A stretch of DNA of 58,778 nucleotides from Cyclobacteriaceae bacterium. GTDB lineage: Bacteria > Bacteroidota > Bacteroidia > Cytophagales > Cyclobacteriaceae. The notes beneath the pieces are model-generated. The model searched no databases. It saw only the letters and a list, made by a program, of their open reading frames with translations, and was not told where the DNA came from. The position numbers were made by a program, and so were the translations under genes. Below, piece by piece: positions 43,167 to 52,677 of the stretch (positions within the stretch are counted from its first letter, which is position 1; each line of letters opens with the position of its first letter). Location of the stretch: NCBI GenBank assembly GCA_020436165.1, contig JAGQYI010000055.1:1-58778 (forward strand). Direction: 5' to 3'.

Positions 43167-44012
43167 TCAATTTAAATCCGTAATGTCTAATATTGACGGA
43201 AGCATGAGGTAGTCGGCTTCTTCAACATTTGAATGGATCGGAAACCTGTCCAGTTCTACAAAACTTAATTCACCTATCTTATTTTTAATATGATATACCT
43301 TATATCCCAAATCTTTGACTATTGTAAACAGTTCATTCTGCCTATTTATTCTAAAGCTGTTTGATTCAGAGTACGATGGTAGAACTTCAATGATAATTAT
43401 TGGGTTGAACCTCGAGATCAGCATTGTCATGCCTTTAATTGCTTCAAGCTCAGCCCCTTCAATATCAATTTTAATTACATCAATCTTAGTAATTGGCAGA
43501 TTTTTAGAAAAATCATCGAGCCTAACTACAGAAACATATTGGAAGTGCTCATATTCATTGTCTCTAAAGCCTTCTACAATTGTAGCAGAGCTATCAGCCA
43601 AATTGTTTTTTTCGGAAAATGTTAACTTAACCAGGCTATTAGTATCTCCCAAACCAACAGGAATAATATTACAATAAGGGATTTTATTTATTGAAATAAT
43701 TTGCTCTACTACATAGCAACAATATGGATTGGGCTCAAACCCCAGGTATTTAGAGTCAGAATTAATAGATTTTATCTTTAATAGGGTCTGGCCAATATTT
43801 ACACCAATGTCAATAAAGCTTTCGATATATCTTATCTTGTTTATTTTATGAAGGGTTTCCAATAACCATGGTTCATCTTTGTATGTTGCAGGATAGAAAC
43901 TATTCGCCATTAGCCTTGGAATATAAAACTTTGAATTTTTTAGTTTTACAACTGATTTAGGAGTAAAAAAACTTTTCCAAAACTTATTAACAATTCTTCC
44001 TTTTAAAGTCAT
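43167..44012 (-). CDS. FkbM family methyltransferase
   Basis: 281 residues of the FkbM SAM-dependent methyltransferase family, which usually O-methylates sugars in surface glycans. The SAM-binding motif is FIDIGVNIGQTLLKI near residue 67, followed by YLGFEPNPYC and the family's IDVIKIDIEGAELEAIKGM near 157. No signal peptide. The ending IHSNVEEADYLMLPS is usual for the family. It follows a glycosyltransferase gene by 42 nt and leads the PKD protein by 4 nt, so it is the last sugar-modifying gene of the operon. Confidence 0.9.
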   Translation of the reverse strand: MTLKGRIVNKFWKSFFTPKSVVKLKNSKFYIPRLMANSFYPATYKDEPWLLETLHKINKIRYIESFIDIGVNIGQTLLKIKSINSDSKYLGFEPNPYCCYVVEQIISINKIPYCNIIPVGLGDTNSLVKLTFSEKNNLADSSATIVEGFRDNEYEHFQYVSVVRLDDFSKNLPITKIDVIKIDIEGAELEAIKGMTMLISRFNPIIIIEVLPSYSESNSFRINRQNELFTIVKDLGYKVYHIKNKIGELSFVELDRFPIHSNVEEADYLMLPSILDITDLN

Positions 44013-44054
44013 TTCAATTAAAATAAAGCCTAGAGCCTTGGTTATTTTATATAA

Positions 44055-45275
44055 CTAAATTACTACATGTTTTTTTGCTTCATTCATTTTGTTGATCAGA
44101 GCAATGTAAGTATTCCTAGTGAAGGAAAGGGATCTGTATTTCTCAGCTAAATAATGCGTCTCCTTTTTATTTATTCCAGATTCAATTAGCCCTTTCATTT
44201 TTACTATTCCGTTTCTTAATCCTTGAACAGATGGGGTAAAAACTATCCCCCCGCCTTCTTCCAAGATAATTGCACTATCATCTCCTATTTCTTCTGTAAG
44301 CAAAACAGGTAAGCCAATGGCCCAACTTTCCCCAACTTTTATTGGTGAGCAAAATTTTGATACAGGTGATTTTTTTATCGGAGCAAAAGTAAAATCAGCA
44401 GCACTAAGAAAATTGCTTATTAATTCATGTTCAACATATGTAACCAGCGTTTTATCGAGTGGGATTTTGTGTTCGTCAAGCTTTTCTAAAATCCAACTTT
44501 TGGGTTGGTTAGAAAGGATTATTAGTCGGAACTTATCACCGAACTCATCAAAAGCATATCTAAAGAGAAGTAAACTTTCTTTCTCGAAATAAAGTCCACC
44601 CAATTTTCCTGTATAAATACCTATGATCGAATCATTCCACCCTAGCTCTTCACGAATGTTTGTTCTGGCTTTCTCGCTAAATGACATTTTATCGAGGTCA
44701 ACCACGCACCGTACAACCTTTATGTCAATGTTACTAGACCCTGATTTAGCTAAAAACTCTTTGTAATTCTTAGATACAGTGATTAACTGCAAAGCAGTTT
44801 CAATTTGCTTCTTTTCCCAATGTTTTTGGAACGTGTATTTTAAACCGAGTTTATTCCATACCCCAGAATATCTCATGTACTCTGAATGAGGTTCAAAAGA
44901 TTCTACAACATACGGTATATTACATCTTTTGTGCACCAAATAGGCAAGTGCACCAGCAGGGCTACTTCTTGCTATTATTAAATCTATTTCATTTTCTGAA
45001 ACTATTTGTTTAAGCAATTTAGGTAGTATTATAAAATCAAGTATTTGGCCTAATGAACTCAACTTTTTTGTGTAAGATTTAAGAGGGATATGAGTTATTT
45101 TTGAACCCAACCTTTCTTTTCCGCAATCCTTTAACCGTTCTACATTGCACCATATTAGATGCTCTATTTCTTCAAGGGTTTCTAAAATGCTCAAATTGGG
45201 CAAAACGGTAGCTTTTGTAAGAACATCTGAACTGTTCCAGTAACTTAGGTAAAGAATTTTTAGTTTACTTGCCAT
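44055..45275 (-). CDS. Glycosyltransferase, GT4-like
   Basis: 406-residue GT-B glycosyltransferase. The N-terminal half has KILYLSYWNSSDVL at the start and YVVESFEPHSEYMRYSG, the C-terminal half IIGIYTGKLGGLYFEKES and SPIKVGESWAIGLPVLLTEEIGDD with the E-x7-E-like nucleotide-sugar site of family GT4. The donor and acceptor cannot be read from sequence. It begins 10 nt inside the end of the preceding glycosyltransferase gene, showing translational coupling. It would add one sugar of the repeat unit on the cytoplasmic face. Confidence 0.87.
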   Translation of the reverse strand: MASKLKILYLSYWNSSDVLTKATVLPNLSILETLEEIEHLIWCNVERLKDCGKERLGSKITHIPLKSYTKKLSSLGQILDFIILPKLLKQIVSENEIDLIIARSSPAGALAYLVHKRCNIPYVVESFEPHSEYMRYSGVWNKLGLKYTFQKHWEKKQIETALQLITVSKNYKEFLAKSGSSNIDIKVVRCVVDLDKMSFSEKARTNIREELGWNDSIIGIYTGKLGGLYFEKESLLLFRYAFDEFGDKFRLIILSNQPKSWILEKLDEHKIPLDKTLVTYVEHELISNFLSAADFTFAPIKKSPVSKFCSPIKVGESWAIGLPVLLTEEIGDDSAIILEEGGGIVFTPSVQGLRNGIVKMKGLIESGINKKETHYLAEKYRSLSFTRNTYIALINKMNEAKKHVVI

Positions 45276-46500
45276 CTAACAACTGCTTAAATAACTGTGA
45301 TAGCTCGTTTGATTGCTCCTCTGCAGAAAAGTATCTATCTATTTTTTTTTGTCCTTTTATAAGAGAGTTGTCGGATAAAACTTTTTTGATCCAATCAGCT
45401 ATTGCCCTTTCATCCTTAAATGAAAAAGCAATGCCATTATTTTTTACAATAAATTCTTCTGTCGGGCTGTTAGCTTCTGTTATTCCCAAAATAAACTTTC
45501 CCTTAATAGCATAATCCAGAAGTTTTGAGGGAAAGAAAACATTTTTTCGAGCATCTTTTATTTTACTATCGATTACAAGAAGAATGTCAGCTTCCATTTG
45601 TAATTTATTGGCCTCTTTACTTGTTAAAACACCCACATGGTTTAGAAAATTCAACTTATTATGCTCAAATAAACCTCTATTGTATGCATCCATGTCCCCA
45701 GCAAAGATTATTTCAAGTTTACTAAGAAGTTCCTGTTCTTGTATACTTAAAAGATTCAGGGCGTTTATGAATACTTCAGCTGTCCTTGTATTGGCTAGCC
45801 CTCCGGTATATACGATTTTTAGAGTATTAGCTTTTGTGTGACTTTCAGACAAGCTATTTCGAATGATGATCTCATTAGGGTCGTAGACATTAGGGAAGAC
45901 TTTGAATTTATGTTTCAAATCAGGAAATTTAAATGCATATAATTCCAAAGCTCTTTTAGTTGTAAAGGAAATTATATCCGCTTCGTTGAAACATAATTTT
46001 TCCCATTTCTCATGATATGCCAGCGATTTGTTAGAGTAATGCGACAATGGTGACTCACACCATGGATCGCTTAGATGCATTACCCAGGGTACATTATAGC
46101 GTTTTTTTAACTTATAAGCCATAATGGTAGAACTGAGTGGAAATGAACGGGAATAAATGATGTCGATATTTTTTATTGATTTGGTAACTTTCTTCCATTG
46201 TAAATGAAAAAGAAACTTGCTATCCGGTCTTTCCAGAATGTGAGGGTTTATCTTCCTGATTAAAAAATTTGTGTATTTGTTTTCAGGAACTTTGATTTCC
46301 ACTTTCCTCTTTACCTGTCCTAAATACGGTTCGAGACTTTTATCATAAGGCATAAAGAGAGTAGGGATTGCCGAGGTAACACTAATAATTTCCCACGCAT
46401 CTTTTTTTTGCAAATAGTATAAATACCTGCCAGCTTGAATGCACTCCGGGTCATTTTTAGGTGGAAAAGCAATAGAAACAAAAAGCACCTTATTTTTCAT
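45265..46500 (-). CDS. Glycosyltransferase, GT4-like
   Basis: 411 residues with a GT-B layout: VLFVSIAFPPKNDPECIQAGR at the start, IIYSRSFPLSSTIMAYKLKK and WVMHLSDPWCESPL in the N-terminal domain, then LKIVYTGGLANTRTAEVFI and LLDYAIKGKFILGITEANSPTEEF in the C-terminal domain. Substrates unknown. It overlaps the upstream gene by 4 nt and the downstream one by 11 nt. It belongs to the wall-less run of glycosyltransferases characteristic of O-antigen or exopolysaccharide loci. Confidence 0.87.
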   Translation of the reverse strand: MKNKVLFVSIAFPPKNDPECIQAGRYLYYLQKKDAWEIISVTSAIPTLFMPYDKSLEPYLGQVKRKVEIKVPENKYTNFLIRKINPHILERPDSKFLFHLQWKKVTKSIKNIDIIYSRSFPLSSTIMAYKLKKRYNVPWVMHLSDPWCESPLSHYSNKSLAYHEKWEKLCFNEADIISFTTKRALELYAFKFPDLKHKFKVFPNVYDPNEIIIRNSLSESHTKANTLKIVYTGGLANTRTAEVFINALNLLSIQEQELLSKLEIIFAGDMDAYNRGLFEHNKLNFLNHVGVLTSKEANKLQMEADILLVIDSKIKDARKNVFFPSKLLDYAIKGKFILGITEANSPTEEFIVKNNGIAFSFKDERAIADWIKKVLSDNSLIKGQKKIDRYFSAEEQSNELSQLFKQLLDGK

Positions 46501-47600
46501 AATGATCTTTCAATAATATCAAATATCTCATGAAGCCTTACTGAATAGGAATTATTGAACGCAATTTCTTTTCTCCTCTTTATTTTATCATCATTTAAAA
46601 ATGGCTGAAGGTCTCTTAAAACCTTTTCAAAATGTTGGCTGAACAAACCACTTTCAGGTACCCTTTCAATCAGTTCATCCAAACCTTGAAAAAATTCACC
46701 CATTAATGTTGCTATTATTATCTTACCAGAGCTCAAATATTCCAACAGTTTATGCGGATTGACCGTGAATCCTGATCTGTCCTGTTTATAGGCGAGGATT
46801 AAAATGTCTAAAAGATTTAAATAACTTGGAAGAAGAAATGTGCTTTTAGGGCCAAGATAGTAAGCATTTTTTTTCGACTCTATTACTCTTTCAAAATTCT
46901 CAGATTGGTGACTGTTCGAAAGATTACTTTTACCCTTAGGGCCAATAAAGTAAAAATCAACCATTGGGTTGTTGACTATAGCTTGCTCCAACTGTTTGAA
47001 ATCGATAAGTGTATTAGCTAGGTTTCCAATATAGCCAGCTTTAATTTTATTGGTTCCGGGAAGCTGTACCTCAACCAGGTCAGGGTTTATAAAATGTAAA
47101 GCGAGACCGTGCTTTATCAAATATTTTTTTTTGCTAGTAAGCTTCTTTAAAATGGATTCTGCGTTGGAAAAAACAAGATCAGCCTCATGTTCTATAATTT
47201 TCTCTCTTGGCGTGAAATGATTGTCAACTGCATGATAGATTGTTATCTTGGCACCAAAATCTCTCAACCATTGAAGTCTGTAGGGATCAAAACTCCATAC
47301 TATATCAGGCTTTGTCTTCATTTTTTTTAAAATCATTTTAATCTCAAATGATTGAACAAGACGTGACAAATTCCCAGGTAGTCTGCTAGTTCCTTTTATC
47401 GCCCAATGAGTAATCACTTTTAAATTACTTGAATTTGGGGATGTCTCATCTTTAGATTGGCATCCGGGAGGGTTAAGAAAGTATACGTTATGCCCTAAAT
47501 TCGCCAGCTCGGTTGCATAATGGTGCTTTGAAAGCATATTATCCCCCCAACCCTCCGGAGAAATTAGTAGAAATGTTCTTTTTTCTTTTAAGAGGTTCAT
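46497..47600 (-). CDS. Glycosyltransferase, GT-B fold
   Basis: 367 residues. FLLISPEGWGDNMLSKHHYATELANLGHNVYFLNP at the start is typical of a group of polysaccharide glycosyltransferases with a MurG-like fold. IVWSFDPYRLQWL, ITIYHAVDNHFTP and KAGYIGNLANTLIDFKQLEQ follow, then PHKLLEYLSSGKIIIATLMGEF with the conserved C-terminal donor-binding E. It overlaps its neighbours by 4 nt at both ends (ATGA type), so the whole stretch is one operon. Sugar specificity unknown. Confidence 0.86.
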   Translation of the reverse strand: MNLLKEKRTFLLISPEGWGDNMLSKHHYATELANLGHNVYFLNPPGCQSKDETSPNSSNLKVITHWAIKGTSRLPGNLSRLVQSFEIKMILKKMKTKPDIVWSFDPYRLQWLRDFGAKITIYHAVDNHFTPREKIIEHEADLVFSNAESILKKLTSKKKYLIKHGLALHFINPDLVEVQLPGTNKIKAGYIGNLANTLIDFKQLEQAIVNNPMVDFYFIGPKGKSNLSNSHQSENFERVIESKKNAYYLGPKSTFLLPSYLNLLDILILAYKQDRSGFTVNPHKLLEYLSSGKIIIATLMGEFFQGLDELIERVPESGLFSQHFEKVLRDLQPFLNDDKIKRRKEIAFNNSYSVRLHEIFDIIERSL

Positions 47601-48715
47601 TTTCCCAGATATAAATCTTCAAGTAATCGTTTTTGAATTTTCATATCAGAATACTCTTTTGCCGTTTCACGGGCGTTATTTGATATGTTTTGTCTTAGGC
47701 TCTCAGAAGACAAAATTCTGTTTACAGCGTTTGCTATTTCATGGCTATTTTGATGAGGAACTACAAGTGCATTATAATCGTGCTTAATAATATCGTGAGC
47801 TATACCTGATATTGTACATACTAACGGAACTCCGGATGCCAGGCTTTCAGGGTATATTCTTCCAAAAGCTTCGGAATGATCATCAATTGGGGTATGAATA
47901 AACACATCTAATAGCTTATAATATGCTATTATGTCACTTTCAAATTCTATTTCTCTGTATGTTTCTGCAGGTATTTCCTTCAGGAGTTTGATAACGTTTG
48001 CCGTGTTTTTACCTTGGCGCGCATTTGCAATTAGTAAAATGGCGTTTGGATAATTTATCAAAACCTCTTTAAAAGCAGGTACTATATATTGAACCCCTTT
48101 CCATTCAATATATCTTGAGATCACTCCTATTATTGGGCTTCGTTCTCCAATGTTGTATTTTTCCTTAAGATGTTTTACTCTGTCCTTTGATACAGAATTG
48201 AAGTCTTCAAGTCCAAATCCATGTGGTATAACTCTGACCTTTACGGGTAATACTCCTTCTTTTTCAACCAGGACTTTTTTTACTAATGAACTAACAGCAA
48301 CTATTTCAGTTGAAAGGAAACTAGAATAGTAATCATAAATTTTTCCTTTTGGGAAGTACACATGATGGAAAGTACTGTGGTGTCGAGTGTGTATCCTATT
48401 TTTTACACCTGCAAAATAACCAGCGGTTAAACCAATTAAATTGGCGTCTAGCAGGTTACAGTTAATGTAGTCCGGGTTTATCCTTCTTAGAATTCTATAT
48501 GTTTGAAATAAGGCTTTAGGATATGATATTTTTCCCTTAAATGTTATTCTTGTAACTTCTATATCATTGTCAATAAGGAATTCTTCCAGCTCGCTTTTTA
48601 CCGGGTTCAAAAGGACAAAACTTAGTTCAATTTTGGATTTATCCAGATACCTTACAATCCATTCATATTCAAGAGATTTAAAAATAAGAGAGAGAATATA
48701 TGTAACCTTGATCAT
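47597..48715 (-). CDS. Glycosyltransferase family 4
   Basis: 372 residues from the ATG at 48715. The frame is open from 48763, but that start lies within the methyltransferase gene and precedes the natural beginning IKVTYILSLIFKSLEYEWIV. GT4 features are clear: DYINCNLLDANLIGLTAG and HTRHHSTFHHVYFP in the N-terminal half, KVRVIPHGFGLEDF, SPIIGVISRYIEWKGVQYIVPAF, then SEAFGRIYPESLASGVPLV with the EAxxxGxxxxEA/E motif. Retaining transferase, probable role in repeat-unit assembly. It overlaps the next gene by 4 nt. Confidence 0.92.
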   Translation of the reverse strand: MIKVTYILSLIFKSLEYEWIVRYLDKSKIELSFVLLNPVKSELEEFLIDNDIEVTRITFKGKISYPKALFQTYRILRRINPDYINCNLLDANLIGLTAGYFAGVKNRIHTRHHSTFHHVYFPKGKIYDYYSSFLSTEIVAVSSLVKKVLVEKEGVLPVKVRVIPHGFGLEDFNSVSKDRVKHLKEKYNIGERSPIIGVISRYIEWKGVQYIVPAFKEVLINYPNAILLIANARQGKNTANVIKLLKEIPAETYREIEFESDIIAYYKLLDVFIHTPIDDHSEAFGRIYPESLASGVPLVCTISGIAHDIIKHDYNALVVPHQNSHEIANAVNRILSSESLRQNISNNARETAKEYSDMKIQKRLLEDLYLGK

Positions 48716-48735
48716 GGAATTAATGTGATAGCATT

Positions 48736-49650
48736 CTAATTCTTTTTTTGTAACCAGACACAAAGCTGCATGCCTGTTTTGGTGTTTTTCATGAGTTTTC
48801 TAGCCAAAGGTGATATTGCCTTAGGAAGGAAAGTATCTCCGACATAATATGTATGGTCTATAACTGTGTAATTATTGATTTGGCCGTTTTTCACAAATGA
48901 TTTTAAATTAAATTCGTAAAGATGGTAAGGTGGATGCATTGGACTGAGGTTACTAACGTAGTCTTTACCTCTTAATTTATACATTTTGTTGATCAATCTA
49001 CTTATTAACCATTCAGAATTAGGTACCTCAATATGGATTATACCTCCACGTTTAAGCCATTTTATAGCCTTTGATATTGAATGGGAAGGATTTTTTAGAT
49101 GTTCTAGTACGGCACCAAAGCTTATAAAATCAAAGAATTCTTCGGAGTAATCTGCATCTTCTATAGAGCTTAGTTTAAGGAATTCGTCCCCGAAGTTGAA
49201 CTTCTCTTTCGCCATGGAATAAAATGCGGGTGAAGGCTCAAAACCATATGCTTCGTAACCTGCCCTCTTAAGAGCAACCATTTGTTTGCCCAGACCAGCT
49301 CCAATGTCTAATGTTTTTAAGTGTGGCTTACCATCAGTTAGTTTTTTTAACCATTCAATCTCAGTTGAAAAGTAGTTTTCATCTACTTTAAAATAATCTT
49401 CTCTCCAGTATTCAGCTGGGTCTATGTTATAATGATCTTCCAATGAAGAAGGTATTGGCATTGGGTTAGAGTATATTAATTCACAGCTTGTACATTGAAC
49501 AATAGTTGTTGTTAAGCCTACCTTTCCTGAGGGATTAAACCCTTGAGACTTATTCAATCTCCTTCCCAGGACTCTATATGAATCATTACCACACATATTA
49601 CAGTCGGTAATTTTGAAAAAAAGGTAGTTGGAGTATTCCGGTTCGTTCAT
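48736..49650 (-). CDS. SAM-dependent methyltransferase with N-terminal Zn-binding Cys motif
   Basis: 304 residues. An N-terminal zinc-ribbon-like set, Cys17-x2-Cys20 and Cys53-x2-Cys56 (CNMC, CTSC), precedes a class I methyltransferase domain with SAM motif LKTLDIGAGLGKQMV (about 111-125), FDFISFGAVLEHLKNP and GGIIHIEVPNSEW. This layout is common for C- or O-methyltransferases in sugar gene clusters (for example deoxysugar modification). It lies between two glycosyltransferase genes, 30 nt after the upstream one. The exact sugar carbon methylated is not known. Confidence 0.9.
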   Translation of the reverse strand: MNEPEYSNYLFFKITDCNMCGNDSYRVLGRRLNKSQGFNPSGKVGLTTTIVQCTSCELIYSNPMPIPSSLEDHYNIDPAEYWREDYFKVDENYFSTEIEWLKKLTDGKPHLKTLDIGAGLGKQMVALKRAGYEAYGFEPSPAFYSMAKEKFNFGDEFLKLSSIEDADYSEEFFDFISFGAVLEHLKNPSHSISKAIKWLKRGGIIHIEVPNSEWLISRLINKMYKLRGKDYVSNLSPMHPPYHLYEFNLKSFVKNGQINNYTVIDHTYYVGDTFLPKAISPLARKLMKNTKTGMQLCVWLQKKN

Positions 49651-49680
49651 AGTATTTTTTTTATTATGAGAAGGTAGCCT

Positions 49681-50829
49681 TTAACTCCTTTTTTCTGCAA
49701 AAGAGTTATAAATCGTGGTTACATTGTCCATGTTAGTTTTTCTGTCGATGAGTAACTTTACTCTTTCCGGCAGAGGCTTAAAGCTTGTCTGTAACATGTT
49801 GGTAATCTTTTCCATTAGCTCCTGTGGTTCCCATGTTTCCATTTTTATTACATTATCTGAAAAGATGTCAGCATCGTATTCAAGTGGCCCTAGTATAAGT
49901 TTCGATTCACATATTAGTGCCTCCATGGCTGAAACTGGGCTTCCATCAGACTTGGGGACCATTATTACGAGGCTTGCTTTTTTATAAAGTTCGAACAAAG
50001 CCTTTTGTGTTTGTTTTCTTATAAACTCTATTTTAACCTCTCCAAGGTTCTTAATAATGTCTTCTAATTTTCTTTGGTAGTCATTGTCACCCGAGTCTTT
50101 ACCTACAAAAACAAATTTGTAATTATTTTTTAGTGGCAATGGCAACAAAGATATGGCTCGAAGCGCCAATTCGTGATTATAAACAGGCTTTATATATCTG
50201 GGAAATAGTATAAATGGCTGACTGTCATTGAGCGGGAAATATGTATCTGTATTTCTTTGTATAAGCTCAATATCTACTCCGGTCCTTATAACCGAAAGAT
50301 TGTTTGATCTATGAGAGAAGTTCTCAATTGACTTTAACTGGCTTAAAGAGGTGCCTGATACCCAGTCTGCCTTTTTAAAAGCCATTCGATATGCAGGTGC
50401 TACTAAATAGTTGACCAATGATTTTTTTTTGAATGCTTCCGGAATAGTAATAAGTACATCCGTTCCTCTACATGTTATAATCATAGGAACCCCTAAATAA
50501 TCCCTGAAATTACACCACAGCGCGTTTGGTTCAGCATAAAGAATATGAACTAGGTTTATTTTATACTTTCTTATTAATCTCTTGAGTTTTATGGCGCTAA
50601 AAATTGTTCGATAAAATCGTACTACTGAAAAATCCTCTATGGAGCCTACCGGAATGGTTTTTTGTAACTTGAAATCATCGTTTTTCAGTACCTCATTGTT
50701 ATAATGTACCTTTCGAGACAAAATGAATGTGCCGAAATCGGTATTTTCTTCAAAATAACTTATCCATTTGATGTCATGAATGGAGTTTGGGTCTGCTAAA
50801 AAAAGAATATTTATCTTGCTTGTGCCCAT
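49681..50829 (-). CDS. Glycosyltransferase family 4
   Basis: 382 residues. INILFLADPNSIHDIKWISYF at the start, LVHILYAEPNALWCNFRDYLGVPMIITCRGTDVL in the N-terminal half, NLSVIRTGVDIELIQ, and KSDGSPVSAMEALICESKLILGPL in the C-terminal half with the GT4 E-x7-E pattern (here SPVSAMEAL). Probable cytoplasmic transferase of the repeat unit. It overlaps the asparagine synthase gene by 19 nt, so translation is coupled. Donor sugar unknown. Confidence 0.9.
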   Translation of the reverse strand: MGTSKINILFLADPNSIHDIKWISYFEENTDFGTFILSRKVHYNNEVLKNDDFKLQKTIPVGSIEDFSVVRFYRTIFSAIKLKRLIRKYKINLVHILYAEPNALWCNFRDYLGVPMIITCRGTDVLITIPEAFKKKSLVNYLVAPAYRMAFKKADWVSGTSLSQLKSIENFSHRSNNLSVIRTGVDIELIQRNTDTYFPLNDSQPFILFPRYIKPVYNHELALRAISLLPLPLKNNYKFVFVGKDSGDNDYQRKLEDIIKNLGEVKIEFIRKQTQKALFELYKKASLVIMVPKSDGSPVSAMEALICESKLILGPLEYDADIFSDNVIKMETWEPQELMEKITNMLQTSFKPLPERVKLLIDRKTNMDNVTTIYNSFAEKRS

Positions 50830-52676
50830 AAATGGAATACATAAAGTGACCAGATTTTGTGCTCATGATTGACCTTTCCCATCTTATGTTCCTGAATTAA
50901 ATTTTCAATGAAATTATAGTTAAGAGGGATAAGATCTTGTTTGCCACCTATAATAACATCTTTTAGTGTGCCTTGGAGTTCATTCTTAAACCATTCACCA
51001 ATTGGAGCACGAAAACCCATTTTATTTCTATTAATAAAATCTTCTGGGAAGTATTTTTTAGCAATTTCCTTTAGGATAGTTTTAGGACCCATTGGTCTCA
51101 TTAATTGATTTGGTTTTAGGGTGGAAGCAAACATTGCCAGATCTTTGTCCAGAAATGGGGTTCTCATTTCTAAAGAAGCATACATTGAGGCTCTATCAAC
51201 CTTTACAAGATAATCATTTACTAGCCTTGTATGCAAAGAAGCGGCTAAAGTATTGATTAGATTATTTCGACTGTATTGCGCAAATTCATTCCAAATTAAT
51301 TCATGTTCGCGTGCAAGTGATAGCCAAAAGGTTTTTTCATCATAAAGTGATCGAAGTTCGTCTTCTTTAAAACTCAATTCTCTATCAAGAAGGGTAGAGT
51401 CTTTTTTTTCAGTTTGAAGCGCTAACCTGTAAAGAAGGTCAGTTCTATAACTTGGATAGATACTCTTTAGAAATTTGAAAAGCCAGTTGAAAGACTTTAA
51501 TCTTTGAAATTTATCATAATAGTAGGCAAAATAATAGGAATCATATCCTCCAAAGAGTTCATCACCTCCATCACCACCCAAAACAACTTTTTCCAACTTA
51601 GAGACTTCCTTAGAGATCAAATAAGTCGGGAGCATTGAGCTGTCTGCAAAAGGCTCGCCAAATTCAGAAACAATAGAGTTGATCTGAGGCAAGTCAAAAG
51701 GAGTCAGAATGATCTCTGTATGATCAGTGTTAAATTTCTGACTGACTGTTTTGGCATAGGGGAGTTCGTTGAATTTATCTTCTTCAAAACCTACGGAATA
51801 GGTTTTGATCCTTGATGAAGACTGTTGAGCCATTTTGGCAACTACCAATGAAGAATCAATGCCTCCACTGAGCAAAGCTGCAACATTCACATCTGCAACT
51901 AAGCGCTTTCTTACAGATAGTGCGAGAAGTTCCTCAACGTGTTCAACAATCTCTGATGCGTTTAACTTACAGTTGTAAGAATAATCTAAGCTCCAGTACG
52001 AGTCATAATTCTTTACTCCGTTATTTGAAAATTCTAAATAGTGCCCCGGTTTTACCTTTTTTACCTCTTTCCATATGGTGTGAGATTCTGGTGTAGCTAA
52101 TTCAGCAAAGTAGTATCCGAGCGAATGAAGATCAAGGCTTAAGTCTATCCCCTTTATATTTTCAAAACTGCGTATGTCTGAACTAAAAACAAGACTTTGG
52201 CCCCCTAACCAATAATATAGAGGCTTTTTGCCAAACCTGTCTCTTGCGAGAAAAAGTGAGTTTGATGTTTTGTCAAAAAGTGCAAATGCAAACATACCAT
52301 CTAGCTTTTTAAGTGTTTGGGGGAGGCCCCAGCATTCAAATGCATTCAAAATGACTTCAGTGTCTGAATTAGAGCGAAATTGAAAGGACTCTTTTTCTAG
52401 CTCTTCTTTTATTGATTTATAATTGTAGATTTCCCCATTGAATACAATCATGGAGTTTTTTGAAGGGCTTTCCATAGGCTGATGCCCTCCCTGGGAAAGA
52501 TCAATAATGCTGAGGCGCTTATGCGCAAGTGACACGTTAGCGTTCTTTGATTCAATAAATATTTCATCAGAATCATCGGGCCCTCTGAATGCAAGGAAGC
52601 TAGCTGCTCTAACAATATTCTCATGATTAAGAATGAAACCTCCACCAAAAGAAATACTACCAACTATACCACACAT
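50811..52676 (-). CDS. asnB: Asparagine synthase (glutamine-hydrolysing)
   Basis: 621 residues. The N-terminal Ntn glutaminase starts at Cys2 (MCGIVGSISF), with RGPDDS, HKRLSIIDLS and FNGEIYNY. The synthetase domain holds the ATP pyrophosphatase loop LLSGGIDSS (about 269-276) and VVLGGDGGDELFGGYDSYYF. The reaction is aspartate plus glutamine to asparagine; within polysaccharide loci such enzymes are often thought to amidate uronic acids or other sugar carboxylates. Its placement inside this operon, 1 nt after one methyltransferase stop and overlapping a glycosyltransferase start, argues for glycan modification here. Which acceptor is used cannot be told from sequence. Confidence 0.93.
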   Translation of the reverse strand: MCGIVGSISFGGGFILNHENIVRAASFLAFRGPDDSDEIFIESKNANVSLAHKRLSIIDLSQGGHQPMESPSKNSMIVFNGEIYNYKSIKEELEKESFQFRSNSDTEVILNAFECWGLPQTLKKLDGMFAFALFDKTSNSLFLARDRFGKKPLYYWLGGQSLVFSSDIRSFENIKGIDLSLDLHSLGYYFAELATPESHTIWKEVKKVKPGHYLEFSNNGVKNYDSYWSLDYSYNCKLNASEIVEHVEELLALSVRKRLVADVNVAALLSGGIDSSLVVAKMAQQSSSRIKTYSVGFEEDKFNELPYAKTVSQKFNTDHTEIILTPFDLPQINSIVSEFGEPFADSSMLPTYLISKEVSKLEKVVLGGDGGDELFGGYDSYYFAYYYDKFQRLKSFNWLFKFLKSIYPSYRTDLLYRLALQTEKKDSTLLDRELSFKEDELRSLYDEKTFWLSLAREHELIWNEFAQYSRNNLINTLAASLHTRLVNDYLVKVDRASMYASLEMRTPFLDKDLAMFASTLKPNQLMRPMGPKTILKEIAKKYFPEDFINRNKMGFRAPIGEWFKNELQGTLKDVIIGGKQDLIPLNYNFIENLIQEHKMGKVNHEHKIWSLYVFHLWAQAR

Positions 52677-52677
52677 A

